43,127 bases of DNA from Candidatus Aegiribacteria sp. (GCA_030620995.1 JAUXIK010000021.1:1-43127), one strand, 5' to 3'; positions 1-8,024 are shown, counted from the first letter of the stretch. The notes: a model not told the origin generated them from the letters alone. A program made the numbers and translations.

Positions 1-1
1 G

Positions 2-601
2 CTTGTAAGTAAGGATATGGTTCTTCTTCCATTTCCGGATCATGAGAAACTCTACCTTGTCTGGGTTGATAGCTACTACAACGACATCCTTTGGTACATA
101 GTCATGGATAATGATGGCAGCCTCCTTGTAGAACCCACAGCGGCATATGATCACGGTGATGAGGATCCTGAACAGCTTGCCAATGTTGATGGTGTGGTTG
201 ATTCTGAGGGTAATCTGTATGTGATATACGGGCAGGGAGAAGAAGAGCCGATTTTCGGCAGGTACCCCACCTTCGGCTGGTTCAACGCCGCCAGTCTCGG
301 ACTTGAGGAAGAGGAAGAAGAATCTTCAGAACAGGGAACAGTGCGTACTATCATAGAACCCTCCTGCAATCCTTTCTGCTGCAGTGTTGAGTTCCTTGTG
401 ACCGGTGGAGCTGTTTCTGAACTCTCAGTTTACGATATAGCCGGTCGTCTGGTGGCAGAGATTCCAGTTACAGACGGAATTGGTGTCTGGGATGGGCGTG
501 GCTACAGTGGTGTCAAGTTACCATCTGGTGTTTACACAGTAAGGGGTGGTGAGGACTGTGAACCAGCCGTTGTGACGCTGCTGAGAGAGTCTCATCCATG
601 A
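2..601 (+). CDS. Secreted protein with C-terminal sorting (FlgD-like) domain, 5' truncated
   Basis: The reading frame is open from the first codon of the window, so the true start lies upstream and only the last ~200 residues are seen. The first ~90 residues read like the end of a beta-propeller or repeat protein ('VVDSEGNLYVIYG'). An acidic Glu-rich linker follows, then a ~75-residue C-terminal domain with 'EPSCNPF', 'LSVYDIAGRLVAEI', 'WDGRGYSG' and 'LPSGVYTVR'. That pattern is the FlgD-Ig/type IX-like sorting domain common on secreted proteins of FCB-group bacteria. It is probably an extracellular or surface protein; the enzymatic role, if any, lies outside the window. The next gene is convergent. 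Confidence 0.75.
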   Translation, partial: LVSKDMVLLPFPDHEKLYLVWVDSYYNDILWYIVMDNDGSLLVEPTAAYDHGDEDPEQLANVDGVVDSEGNLYVIYGQGEEEPIFGRYPTFGWFNAASLGLEEEEEESSEQGTVRTIIEPSCNPFCCSVEFLVTGGAVSELSVYDIAGRLVAEIPVTDGIGVWDGRGYSGVKLPSGVYTVRGGEDCEPAVVTLLRESHP

Positions 602-643
602 CATCTGTTAGCCTTGAAACAGTAGAATATTGAGGGGGTCGGG

Positions 644-1768
644 TCAGAGCATGTAGAATACTACAACGCTCAAGAGTGTTGTCGAATCTTTGAAGTATTC
701 ATAGTACTGATCGTTATCGGGCAGCCCTCTTCTCGATCTGTTCCTGCAGTAATATCCGAATTGAGTTCTTACAGGATCGAACGTCATTTCCAATCCCATT
801 GAGAATCCCATTCTCGGGTTATAGAAATATGGGCCATCAGTAAATGATACTCCCAGAAAAGTATTCAGGAAGGATGCGGTAGGATTTTCTATCATCAGCC
901 GGCCGATGTATTCCGCATCTTTCCCTGGTGAAATGATTTCACACTCGAATCCGATCTTCGAGTTCTTCAGGTGTTCAGCAAGTATCATAACTCCAATCGC
1001 AGTTCTTGTAGGATAGTGATCGGTGGGGGATGCAATTACAAGTCCGGCGTTACCGATATCGAATCCAGCCCTGATACCGCCATGCCAGCAGAACTGATTC
1101 TCACTCCAGGACAGGTCATACTGGGTGATCACCGTAGAATCAGGTGTGTATTCATTATCGGTCTCGTTGATATCCGCTGATCCGAACCTCATACCCCCTG
1201 ATACTCCTATGCTCAGGTTATCGGACAGGGAGTATGAAAGACCGGCAAGCGCCTCATGAAGATTCCCTTTTGAGTTGAGGTACTGCAGCATAGTAACCTC
1301 CTCGGGAATATCAGGCTTGCCGTAGATATAATTTGTGCCGGTATAGTCGAAGCAGGAGACCATGCAGCAGCCTGCGGCCGCCGACAGCTCTTCAGTAATT
1401 CCAAAGCTGACAGCTCCAAATGGTGAGAATGGCAAACCTTCTCCTCGGCAAATCACAGGAACAATAGTACTCCTGACAGGAGTTGTTTCGGTCCAGCCGC
1501 CATAGTTCAACCCAAGGGAAATTGCTTCAGCGCCGAACCCGGGGATTCCCGCAGGATTGAGAAACACGGAAAAAGCATCATCAACTCCTACTGTCATCAC
1601 ACCTCCGAGAGCCAGACATCTCGGGGACAAACATGGTAATGGTGTTCCATGACCCAGAGCATCGATGAAGCCGAAAGCGGCAGATTGTCCCGAAAGCAGG
1701 ATAACACATACAAGTTTGATAGTGGCGACGAATGCAACTGATTGCTTCGATGATTCCTGCTTATTCAT
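644..1768 (-). CDS. PorV/FadL-like outer-membrane beta-barrel protein
   Basis: This 374-residue protein has an N-terminal signal sequence: a hydrophobic stretch around residues 14-33 ending near 'SAAFGF'. The mature start 'LPCLSPRCLALGGVMTVGVDD' followed by 'FLNPAGIPG' is the hallmark of PorV/PorQ and FadL-type barrels (small-residue-rich segment, then Asn-Pro-Ala-Gly). The rest alternates short beta-strand-like segments and ends in an aromatic/hydrophobic strand ('LLSVVVFYML'), as outer-membrane barrels do. The start is supported by AAGGA seven bases upstream of ATG. In T9SS bacteria PorV shuttles sorted cargo at the outer membrane; the adjacent gene carries a sorting domain, which fits, but the specific role here is inferred. 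Confidence 0.6.
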   Translation of the reverse strand: MNKQESSKQSVAFVATIKLVCVILLSGQSAAFGFIDALGHGTPLPCLSPRCLALGGVMTVGVDDAFSVFLNPAGIPGFGAEAISLGLNYGGWTETTPVRSTIVPVICRGEGLPFSPFGAVSFGITEELSAAAGCCMVSCFDYTGTNYIYGKPDIPEEVTMLQYLNSKGNLHEALAGLSYSLSDNLSIGVSGGMRFGSADINETDNEYTPDSTVITQYDLSWSENQFCWHGGIRAGFDIGNAGLVIASPTDHYPTRTAIGVMILAEHLKNSKIGFECEIISPGKDAEYIGRLMIENPTASFLNTFLGVSFTDGPYFYNPRMGFSMGLEMTFDPVRTQFGYYCRNRSRRGLPDNDQYYEYFKDSTTLLSVVVFYML

Positions 1769-1976
1769 TAATATTTCCTTTTTGGGATGATTTTAGATTT
1801 CAATTATGGAGCGAATCTTAAATGCAACTGATTAAATATGATTACTAATATAAAAAAGATATTTCTTCCAGCCAGTTCATCTGACAGTTCTGAAATCGCG
1901 GCTTGCAGAACTTCAGGAATTAGTGATATTCGCTTTGAGTTTTGAGGAGTTCCATTTTGGAGTACCGGAGGGATTC

Positions 1977-3134
1977 ATGAAAACCGGGCTTGATAGATTA
2001 CGGCGTGAGATGCTTCCCGGCAGATGTATCGGACTGCTTTCTCATTATGCTGCTGTTGATTCACAGTACAGGTTGTCAGTTGATGTGCTTGCCGGGATGG
2101 ATGGAATAGAACTCACCACGCTGTTCGGGCCTCAGCACGGGTTCAATGGTGAAACGCAGGATAACATGATCGAGTGGGATGGTTACACTCATCCTGACTA
2201 CGGTATCCCGGTTCACAGCCTTTACGGGAATACCCGTGAACCCACTTCTGAAATGCTGGAGGGGCTGGACTGTCTTGTAGTTGACCTTCAGGATGTCGGG
2301 TCCAGGTATTACACCTACGTCTACACAATGGGATACTGCATGAGAAAATGCCATGAACTCGGGATTCCCGTTATCATACTCGACAGGCCTAATCCTCTTG
2401 GAAATTCGATTATCGAGGGAAAACCACTGCTGCCAGGGTACGAATCGTTTGTCGGCCTTTACCCGATTCCGGTTCGTCATGCGCTGACAATCGGAGAACT
2501 CGCAAGACTGTTTGCCCGTTTTGATTCCATTCCTGAGCCTATGGTTATTGAAATGACCGGATGGGATGGTCAGGGGATTTCCGATGAATATGCCTGGGTG
2601 TATCCTTCACCCAATATACCTTCGCCTGATACTGCTCTTGTCTATACCGGAATGTGTCTGCTGGAAGCGACGAATCTTTCCGAAGGGCGGGGAACCACCA
2701 GACCGTTCAACGTATTCGGAGCACCATGGATTAATGGAAAAGAACTCTGTTCCAGGCTGAATGGAACTATCTGGATGGAGGGTGCGGTCCTCAGACCACA
2801 TGCCTTTCTGCCCACATTCAACAAACACACCGGAGTAATGTGCTATGGCGCTGAAATCCATGTTATCGACAGATCCTGTTTTAGATCATTGAGAATGGCA
2901 CTGGGCATTCTTCTTGAAACTTTCAGATATTCACAGACCCGGTGGAATCCTCCACCATACGAGTACGAATTTGAAAGAATGCCCGTAGATATTCTTACGG
3001 GAAGTTCGGAAGTGAGAGAGGCTGTGAAAGCAAGAAAAAAGAGTGTTCTAATTGAATTTGCAGAGGGTGATTCTGCCGGTCATACCGAACTGACCAGAGG
3101 GGTCCTGCTGTATAACAGGGAATTCCGCAGGTGA
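1977..3134 (+). CDS. namZ: Exo-beta-N-acetylmuramidase NamZ-like (DUF1343)
   Basis: A DUF1343 protein of 385 residues. Family landmarks are 'TGLDRL' at the N-terminus, 'GLLSHYAAVD', 'LFGPQHGFNGETQDN', 'VHSLYGNTREPT', 'LVVDLQDVGSRYYTYVYTMG', 'ILDRPNPLG' and 'EGRGTTRPFNVFGAPWI'. NamZ removes N-acetylmuramic acid from the non-reducing end of peptidoglycan fragments, a cell-wall recycling activity. I chose the ATG at 1977, four bases after GGAGGG, over an in-frame GTG at 1923, because the family begins at this point. No signal peptide is evident in this form; the extra residues from the upstream GTG would not make a good one either. It overlaps the next gene by GTGA, so the two are translationally coupled. 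Confidence 0.85.
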   Translation: MKTGLDRLRREMLPGRCIGLLSHYAAVDSQYRLSVDVLAGMDGIELTTLFGPQHGFNGETQDNMIEWDGYTHPDYGIPVHSLYGNTREPTSEMLEGLDCLVVDLQDVGSRYYTYVYTMGYCMRKCHELGIPVIILDRPNPLGNSIIEGKPLLPGYESFVGLYPIPVRHALTIGELARLFARFDSIPEPMVIEMTGWDGQGISDEYAWVYPSPNIPSPDTALVYTGMCLLEATNLSEGRGTTRPFNVFGAPWINGKELCSRLNGTIWMEGAVLRPHAFLPTFNKHTGVMCYGAEIHVIDRSCFRSLRMALGILLETFRYSQTRWNPPPYEYEFERMPVDILTGSSEVREAVKARKKSVLIEFAEGDSAGHTELTRGVLLYNREFRR

Positions 3135-3904
3135 AAATCGGAATACTGTCAGATATCCATGGCAATCTTCCGGCTCTCGAAGCTTCATGGGATCTGTTTG
3201 AAACTGAGGGAATTGAGCAGGTCGTCTGCCTTGGTGATCTCGTTCAGTTCGGTCCTTATCCCGGAGAAGTAATTGATTTTGTAAGGCAGCACGATATGGA
3301 TATCGTCCAGGGCAACTGCGACCGGGCGGTTGCAAAAGGGAGGAGCGATACCGGAGACAGCTTCCCCAATATTCACTGGGAGCAGCTGGCCCGGAAAACA
3401 CTTCAATGGACGAAAGACAATATCACGGATTCTCAGAGGAAGTTCCTTCGGAAACTTCCTTCCGAATTGAGATATCAGATTGGAAGCAGAAGGATCCTGT
3501 GTGTTCACGGTCTTCCAGGTAAAATATCCAGCGGTATTCAGCCAAACATGCCGAACGAAGCCTATGATCTTCTTTTTAAAAGAAATTCCTGTGATGTGCT
3601 TGTTCTCGGGCATACTCATGAGATGTTTCTAAAAGGGCGCGGCTCGCGGATGATAGTCAATCCAGGCAGCATCGGCGGCGGCACAATTCCGGGAGAATCG
3701 ACTGTGGCTGTGATTGAGATAGATGAAGAAAACACTACAACATCAGTCTGCTGGCACCGTATCCCGTTTGATATTCACGAATATGAGAAAAAGTACAAAG
3801 CGGAAGGTCTTCCGGAGATATTTCTCAGGTGTATTCTACTGGGAAGAGACCCCAGGGGAGAATGGCATACAAAAGTATGGAGGCAGAAATGGGCAGAACA
3901 ATAG
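3131..3904 (+). CDS. Calcineurin-like metallophosphoesterase (YfcE/MPP family)
   Basis: A 257-residue phosphoesterase with all metal-binding motifs in order: 'SDIHGN' (Asp8, His10), 'LGDLVQFGP', 'GNCD', 'CVHGLPG' and 'LGHTHE', with a following 'VNPGSIGGG' typical of the YfcE/MJ0936-type branch. Such enzymes use two metal ions to hydrolyse phosphodiesters or phosphomonoesters; the substrate cannot be read from sequence. A C-terminal extension of ~55 residues continues past the core domain. The GTG start overlaps the namZ stop (GTGA), and the gene's end overlaps the next start by 16 bases, so it is the middle gene of a coupled operon. Confidence 0.85.
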   Translation: MKIGILSDIHGNLPALEASWDLFETEGIEQVVCLGDLVQFGPYPGEVIDFVRQHDMDIVQGNCDRAVAKGRSDTGDSFPNIHWEQLARKTLQWTKDNITDSQRKFLRKLPSELRYQIGSRRILCVHGLPGKISSGIQPNMPNEAYDLLFKRNSCDVLVLGHTHEMFLKGRGSRMIVNPGSIGGGTIPGESTVAVIEIDEENTTTSVCWHRIPFDIHEYEKKYKAEGLPEIFLRCILLGRDPRGEWHTKVWRQKWAEQ

Positions 3905-5142
3905 TAGAGAAGATCATGTCCTCTCACAGTGGAGATGACTGCAGAGCCGGCGATGTTGCTTGGATCGAGATTGACAACAGAACAGCCAGAGATTTTGCCG
4001 GAGCGAGCGTCGTTGGAAATCTGGAAAAATACGGCGGTGATTCTCCAATTGACGATAAACAGAAGACATTTTTCACATTTGACTGCAATGTGCCCGCGAA
4101 TACGATTCCCTATGCAAATAATCAGCACAGAATCAGATTGTTTGCAAGAAAGTATGATCTGAAAGTCTTCGATGTCGATGCCGGGATAGGTTCACATATA
4201 GTGATAGAAGACAAATTCGGAAAGCCGGGTACAACCACGGTCGGGACGGACAGCCATCTTAATATCATGGGTTCGGTTGGCGCTTTCGGACAGGGAATGG
4301 GTGACGTGGATATCGCTTATGCCTTCAAGACCGGAAATGTCTGGTTCGAGGTGCCGCATACGGTAAAGGTTACTCTTGAGGGAATCCCCGCACAGGGTAC
4401 GGAGGCAAAGGATGTTGCCCTGGCAATGCTCCGGAGATTCAACAACCATGAGCTTCTCGGAAAGGCTGTCGAGTTTTACGGTCCGTGGGTGGAGAAGGCT
4501 ACAATCGAAGACTGTATCACTTTTTCAAGCCTCGCCACCGAGATGGGCGCAATCATCGGTATGATTCCACCGAATGACAACGTACTCGGTTTCTTCGATA
4601 TATCAAGGGAGGAAGCAGTCTATGCGGATTCCGACGCGGAATACTCAGAGGAATACATACTTGACATCAACGGGCTTGAGCCTCTGATCGCCGCTCCGCC
4701 AAGCCCATCCAATGTTTCGCCCGTAAGCGAGCATAGTGATGTAAAAGTCGATGGTGTATTCATAGGAAGCTGTACCAACGGAACCTATCAGGATCTGAAG
4801 TATGCCGCAGAACTTCTTAAAGGGCGCAAAGTAGCTCCCGGAGTCATGCTGAAAGTTGTTCCCGCAACGAGAGAAACATGGTCAAGACTGCTTGATGAAG
4901 GCCTTCTGAAGGACATTTTCAATGCCGGTGGCATCATCAGTAATGCAGGCTGCGGAGGATGCGCGTCAGGTCAGATCGGTATGACCGGCGAGAAAGAAAT
5001 TCAGGTAAGTACATCCAATCGGAATTTCAAAGGCAAGCAGGGCAGGGGAAACACTTATCTTGCGGGGATTGGTACAGCTGTGGCCTCAGCCGTGCTTGGA
5101 AGAATTGCGTCAGTTCATGAACTGAAGGAGGTGCGAACATGA
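3889..5142 (+). CDS. leuC: Aconitase-family hydro-lyase, large subunit (3-isopropylmalate dehydratase type)
   Basis: A 417-residue large subunit of the two-subunit aconitase/isopropylmalate isomerase family. It carries the three [4Fe-4S] ligands: Cys295 in 'GSCTNGTYQDL' and Cys355 and Cys358 in 'NAGCGGCASG'. Also visible are 'TTVGTDSHLNIMGSVGAFGQGMGDVD' style substrate and cluster loops and 'STSNRNFKGKQGRG'. The length matches the archaeal-type LeuC/HacA branch. The start at 3889 has GGAGG five bases upstream; an in-frame GTG at 3829 lies inside the previous gene and is not needed. It overlaps leuD by four bases (ATGA). The substrate could be isopropylmalate, homoaconitate or a related acid: no leuA or leuB is adjacent and 'CGGC' departs from the usual CGPC, so the gene symbol is provisional. 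Confidence 0.85.
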   Translation: MGRTIVEKIMSSHSGDDCRAGDVAWIEIDNRTARDFAGASVVGNLEKYGGDSPIDDKQKTFFTFDCNVPANTIPYANNQHRIRLFARKYDLKVFDVDAGIGSHIVIEDKFGKPGTTTVGTDSHLNIMGSVGAFGQGMGDVDIAYAFKTGNVWFEVPHTVKVTLEGIPAQGTEAKDVALAMLRRFNNHELLGKAVEFYGPWVEKATIEDCITFSSLATEMGAIIGMIPPNDNVLGFFDISREEAVYADSDAEYSEEYILDINGLEPLIAAPPSPSNVSPVSEHSDVKVDGVFIGSCTNGTYQDLKYAAELLKGRKVAPGVMLKVVPATRETWSRLLDEGLLKDIFNAGGIISNAGCGGCASGQIGMTGEKEIQVSTSNRNFKGKQGRGNTYLAGIGTAVASAVLGRIASVHELKEVRT

Positions 5143-5657
5143 CTCGAGACATGATTCTCAGGGGAAGACTGTGGGTATTGAAATCCGGAGAAAACCTCTT
5201 CAGTGATATTGATACTGATATGATCTATCACAATGCTCACCTTGCTGTAACCGAAATTGAAAAAATGGGCCAGTTCGCTCTCGGTAATCTTGACGGCTAC
5301 AAGGATTTTGCCGTTAAGGCTCAACCCGGTGATATCATTCTGACCGGGGACAACTTCGGCTCAGGCAGTTCCAGACAGCATGCGGTGGACTGCTTCGCAG
5401 CACTTGGAGTTCAGGCCGTAATCGCCAGATCCTTTGGAGCGATATACAAACGAAACGCGATCAACAGCGGTTTCCCGATCATGGAACTCCCCGGACTTCC
5501 CGATAACCTTTTCGAGCAGTTCGATGAAGTTGAGCTTGATCTTGAAAAAGGCGTTCTTTCAAAAGGGGAGAAGAGTTTCAATGGAAACCCCATGAGCAAA
5601 GTCGCAAGGGATATCTATCTGGCAGGAGGGCTATTTCAGTACGCTGAGCAGATGTGA
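5139..5657 (+). CDS. leuD: Aconitase-family hydro-lyase, small subunit (LeuD type)
   Basis: A 172-residue swivel-domain subunit partnering the upstream large subunit. It has 'DIDTDMIY' near residue 25, 'GDNFGSGSSRQHAVDCFAALG' and 'ARSFGAIYKRNAINSGFP', all standard for LeuD/HacB. The substrate-selecting loop that reads 'YLRx' or similar in isopropylmalate and homoaconitate enzymes is 'HLAV' here, so specificity is open. ATG overlaps the leuC stop. The last ~17 codons are duplicated 1.35 kb downstream behind an inserted ATPase gene; the copy here is the intact one. Confidence 0.85.
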   Translation: MTRDMILRGRLWVLKSGENLFSDIDTDMIYHNAHLAVTEIEKMGQFALGNLDGYKDFAVKAQPGDIILTGDNFGSGSSRQHAVDCFAALGVQAVIARSFGAIYKRNAINSGFPIMELPGLPDNLFEQFDEVELDLEKGVLSKGEKSFNGNPMSKVARDIYLAGGLFQYAEQM

Positions 5658-5661
5658 TTAC
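5609..5661 (+). repeat. Direct repeat L1, intact leuD 3' end
   Basis: These 53 bases (last codons, stop and four bases after the leuD stop) recur at 6962-7015. The two copies differ by one transition, one inserted A and a two-base change, about 50 matching positions. This left copy encodes the functional leuD C-terminus. Confidence 0.9.
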
Positions 5662-5670
5662 AGGCAATTC

Positions 5671-5711
5671 TGAATTGTCAATAAATCGTACATGTGTACC
5701 TGAGTCAACCT
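5671..5711 (+). repeat. Fragment matching the 3' end of the 9903-10574 gene
   Basis: Thirty-five of 41 bases match 9892-9932, the region over the stop codon of the minus-strand secreted-protein gene. It is in the same plus-strand orientation as at 9892. It sits 13 bases after the leuD stop and reads on the minus strand as a degenerate version of that protein's last residues (L-x-Q-x-x-MYD). Confidence 0.8.
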
Positions 5712-5742
5712 CTCTTTCTATGCAGTGGTTTGCTGAATGGTC

Positions 5743-5770
5743 TTGACTTTTCCGCAAAGCCTTGCATAAT
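5743..5770 (+). promoter_or_regulatory. Sigma70-type promoter of the first AAA/DUF4143 gene
   Basis: TTGACT (5743-5748), 16-base spacer, CATAAT (5765-5770). The ATG at 5778 is only seven bases after the -10 box and has no Shine-Dalgarno, so the message is probably leaderless or nearly so. Confidence 0.6.
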
Positions 5771-5777
5771 AGTCATC

Positions 5778-6908
5778 ATGAAACGATATCTGGAGGAAAG
5801 AGTTGTCGCTGATCTGAAGAGAAAAATGGTACTTCTTACCGGGCCCAGGCAGGTGGGGAAGACTTTTCTCTCGAAACAGATTGCTGCGGACTACTTCATG
5901 CGTTCATGCTACCTGAACTTTGATAATGTCCTTGATGCAAGTGTAATCATCTCTCAGAACTGGCCTTTGGACATAGACCTGCTTATTCTGGACGAGATTC
6001 ATAAGATGTCCGGCTGGAAGCAGTTTCTCAAAGGTGTGTACGACACAAAGCCTCTTGAGTGTGCCCTGCTTGTGACCGGTAGTTCCAGGATGGATACTTT
6101 CCGGCAGGCCGGGGAGTCCCTTGCCGGTCGTTACTTTCATCACAGACTGTGGCCTCTTTCGGTGGCAGAGCTGAAGAACACACATCAGCCACGGGAGGCT
6201 TTCAGGCTTCTGCAAAAATTTGGGGGCTTCCCCGAACCATTTCTCAGTGGGGATGAAACCGAAGCGAATCGATGGCGTTCACAGTACTTTACCGATCTTA
6301 TCCGGGAGGATGTTCTGGAATTCGGCAGGCTTCAGGAAATCCGGACTATGCGGGTTCTGCTGGAGCTTCTCAGAAAAAGGGTCGGTTCTCCTTTGTCCTA
6401 TACCTCCCTTGCTATAGATCTGCAGGTTGCACCTAACACAGTCAGGCGGTATGTGGATATTCTGGAGGCGCTTCACATTGTTTTTCTGGTGCGGCCACAT
6501 CATGCAAACATTGCGAGAGCGATTCAAAAGATGCCGAAGCTCTACTTCCATGATTCCGGCTATGTTCAGGGTGATGAGGGTATCATCGTTGAAAATACTG
6601 CTGCAGTCTGCTTGAGAAAACACGCAGATTACAGATCTGACATATCAGGAGATACGGTAGAACTTCGTTACATCCGCACCAAAGAAAAACATGAAGTGGA
6701 TTTCACTCTGGTCTGTAATGGAGAGCCCTTAGTGCTGATAGAGGTGAAAATTTCCAACACAACAACTCCCGCAGGTCTGAAGTTGCTGGGAGAGAAACTC
6801 CCCGGAGTGAAACGAGTTCATCTTGTTAGAGATCTGCGATTGGAGCAGGATCGGGAAGGTATTCTCATTAGAAAGTTACCGGAATGGCTTGCTGGTCTGG
6901 ATGCCTGA
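5778..6908 (+). CDS. AAA_14 ATPase with DUF4143 nuclease-like C-terminus (copy 1)
   Basis: This 376-residue protein is built like the widespread stand-alone 'ATP-binding protein' family. It has a Walker A 'GPRQVGKT' (residues 22-29), a Walker B 'LLILDEIHKM' (Asp72-Glu73), a sensor-like 'LLVTGSSRMD', a winged-helix-like middle ('LAIDLQVAPNTVRRYVDILE'), and a C-terminal DUF4143 domain with PD-(D/E)XK-like residues (Glu306/Asp308 in 'HEVDF', Glu322/Lys324 in 'LIEVK'). The cellular function of this family is not established. I start it at ATG 5778 because family members begin 'MKRYLxxR'; a GTG at 5694 would add an unrelated segment. It is an insertion: copies of the leuD 3' end lie on both sides. 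It has its own promoter. It is unrelated in role to leuCD. Confidence 0.85.
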   Translation: MKRYLEERVVADLKRKMVLLTGPRQVGKTFLSKQIAADYFMRSCYLNFDNVLDASVIISQNWPLDIDLLILDEIHKMSGWKQFLKGVYDTKPLECALLVTGSSRMDTFRQAGESLAGRYFHHRLWPLSVAELKNTHQPREAFRLLQKFGGFPEPFLSGDETEANRWRSQYFTDLIREDVLEFGRLQEIRTMRVLLELLRKRVGSPLSYTSLAIDLQVAPNTVRRYVDILEALHIVFLVRPHHANIARAIQKMPKLYFHDSGYVQGDEGIIVENTAAVCLRKHADYRSDISGDTVELRYIRTKEKHEVDFTLVCNGEPLVLIEVKISNTTTPAGLKLLGEKLPGVKRVHLVRDLRLEQDREGILIRKLPEWLAGLDA

Positions 6909-6961
6909 ATCTTTCATTGAAGGAACTGATGAATGAGAGTGGATAATAAGAATGAAATGGA

Positions 6962-7015
6962 GGATATCTACCTAGGCAGGAGGGCTTATTCAGTACGCTG
7001 AGCAGATGTGATTAC
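6962..7015 (+). pseudogene. Direct repeat R1, decayed copy of leuD 3' end
   Basis: This is the second copy of 5609-5661, located just after the ATPase gene. One inserted A shifts the reading frame relative to leuD, so it is a non-coding relic. It marks the right edge of the insertion (about 1.35 kb from copy to copy). Confidence 0.9.
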
Positions 7016-7038
7016 TAATGTGAAGTGAAAGGAATATT

Positions 7039-7224
7039 ATGTATTTTGCAGTTGATCAGGAATTATGCATCGGATGCGGTGCCTGCATGGGAACATGTCC
7101 TGAAGTATTTGAGGTTCTTGATGGAATATCAAATGTCACAATTAATCCGGTCCCTGTCGAGTATCAGGAAGACGCAATAAGCGCTGAAGACGGATGTCCT
7201 GTAGGCGCAATTTCACACGAATGA
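7039..7224 (+). CDS. [4Fe-4S] ferredoxin, single-cluster type
   Basis: A 61-residue soluble electron carrier. Cys10, Cys13 and Cys16 form a CxxCxxC motif, with Cys20-Pro following; a lone Cys53-Pro occurs in 'DGCPVGAI'. This is the pattern of monocluster ferredoxins (Thermotoga/Desulfovibrio type), in which Cys10, 13, 16 and 53 bind the cluster; a second full CxxCxxC set is absent. AAAGGA precedes ATG by seven bases. It lies between the leuD relic and a HAD phosphatase, and no redox partner is encoded next to it. Confidence 0.9.
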   Translation: MYFAVDQELCIGCGACMGTCPEVFEVLDGISNVTINPVPVEYQEDAISAEDGCPVGAISHE

Positions 7225-7274
7225 GTCGTAACTCAGAAAATCGCCGGGATTTACTTCTGACTGATATGCCATAG

Positions 7275-7928
7275 ATGAAGAAACACTTGATCAGAACTGT
7301 GATCTTTGATCTGGACGGCCTTCTGGCAGACACAGAGAAGCTCCATCGAAGAACATATCAGGAAACGCTTGCGGAATTCGGGATCGAACTCTCTGATGAA
7401 AAGTACGAAGACCATTGGATCCGCCAGGGCAGGGGAATCGCTGAATTCGCCGCGGAGAATAATCTGTCTATCAACCCTGATCTGATTCGCTCAATCAAGA
7501 CATGCAGATATGATGATCTGGTCAGAAGTTCGGTCGAACCAATGCCGGGTGCTGTCTCTCTGCTGTCCCGGCTGAAGAACAGGAAAACCCTTGGCCTGGC
7601 AACCTCATCGTACAGGAACAGCGTCGAAATCGTTCTGCGTACTCTTGGAATTGTTGACTGCTTTTCATGTATTGCGACGAAGGAGAGTACTTCCCGCGTG
7701 AAGCCGTTCCCGGATATCTTCCTTTATGCAGCACGGGAACTGAATACTCTCCCTGGGAATTGCCTGGTACTGGAAGATGCTGAAAAAGGGATACTTGCCG
7801 CAGAAGCTGCGGGTATGAAAAGCATCGCTGTTCCAAACATATACACAGTGCATAATGATTTCTCGAAGGCTACGATTGTGCTGCCGTCCCTGGAAGATGT
7901 GACTCTTGAACTGATCGAGTACTTCTGA
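7275..7928 (+). CDS. HAD-superfamily phosphatase (beta-phosphoglucomutase/CbbY-like)
   Basis: The 217-residue protein has the four HAD motifs: the nucleophile loop 'IFDLDGLLADTE' (Asp12, Asp14), 'LATSSYR', Lys in 'RVKPFPDIF', and the acidic 'LVLEDAEKGILAA'. A helical cap of ~65 residues follows motif I (subclass I cap), as in beta-phosphoglucomutase, phosphoglycolate phosphatase and CbbY. It acts in the cytosol on a small phosphorylated metabolite, which sequence alone does not identify. ATG 7275 has only a weak upstream purine stretch. A 34-base fragment similar to the gene at 9903-10574 begins three bases after its stop. Confidence 0.85.
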   Translation: MKKHLIRTVIFDLDGLLADTEKLHRRTYQETLAEFGIELSDEKYEDHWIRQGRGIAEFAAENNLSINPDLIRSIKTCRYDDLVRSSVEPMPGAVSLLSRLKNRKTLGLATSSYRNSVEIVLRTLGIVDCFSCIATKESTSRVKPFPDIFLYAARELNTLPGNCLVLEDAEKGILAAEAAGMKSIAVPNIYTVHNDFSKATIVLPSLEDVTLELIEYF

Positions 7929-7930
7929 CA

Positions 7931-7964
7931 AGACTGACCTATTCTGATAACAGGATGCCCCGGA
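7931..7964 (+). repeat. Fragment similar to the inside of the 9903-10574 gene
   Basis: Twenty-eight of 34 bases match 9981-10014 without gaps, including a 21-base stretch with one mismatch. The orientation is the same. The core is a short palindrome (ATYCTG-ATAA-CAGGAT). It sits just downstream of the beta-helix gene on the minus strand, the position expected for the outer copy of a duplicated gene end. Confidence 0.65.
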
Positions 7965-8024
7965 CGTGAGCCCACGACGACAGTTGTCCCCAACCTCCCA
8001 CTTGAGTAATAGCACTGGTCGTAT

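Noticed and set aside
151..369. Ser-rich minus-strand ORF opposite the first gene
   Set aside because: It is the antisense of an acidic Glu-rich linker (GAA/GAG read backwards gives Ser/Leu); no ribosome-binding site and no family.
1923..1976. Upstream GTG start for namZ
   Set aside because: The extra 18 residues do not resemble the family or a signal peptide, and the ATG at 1977 has GGAGGG in front.
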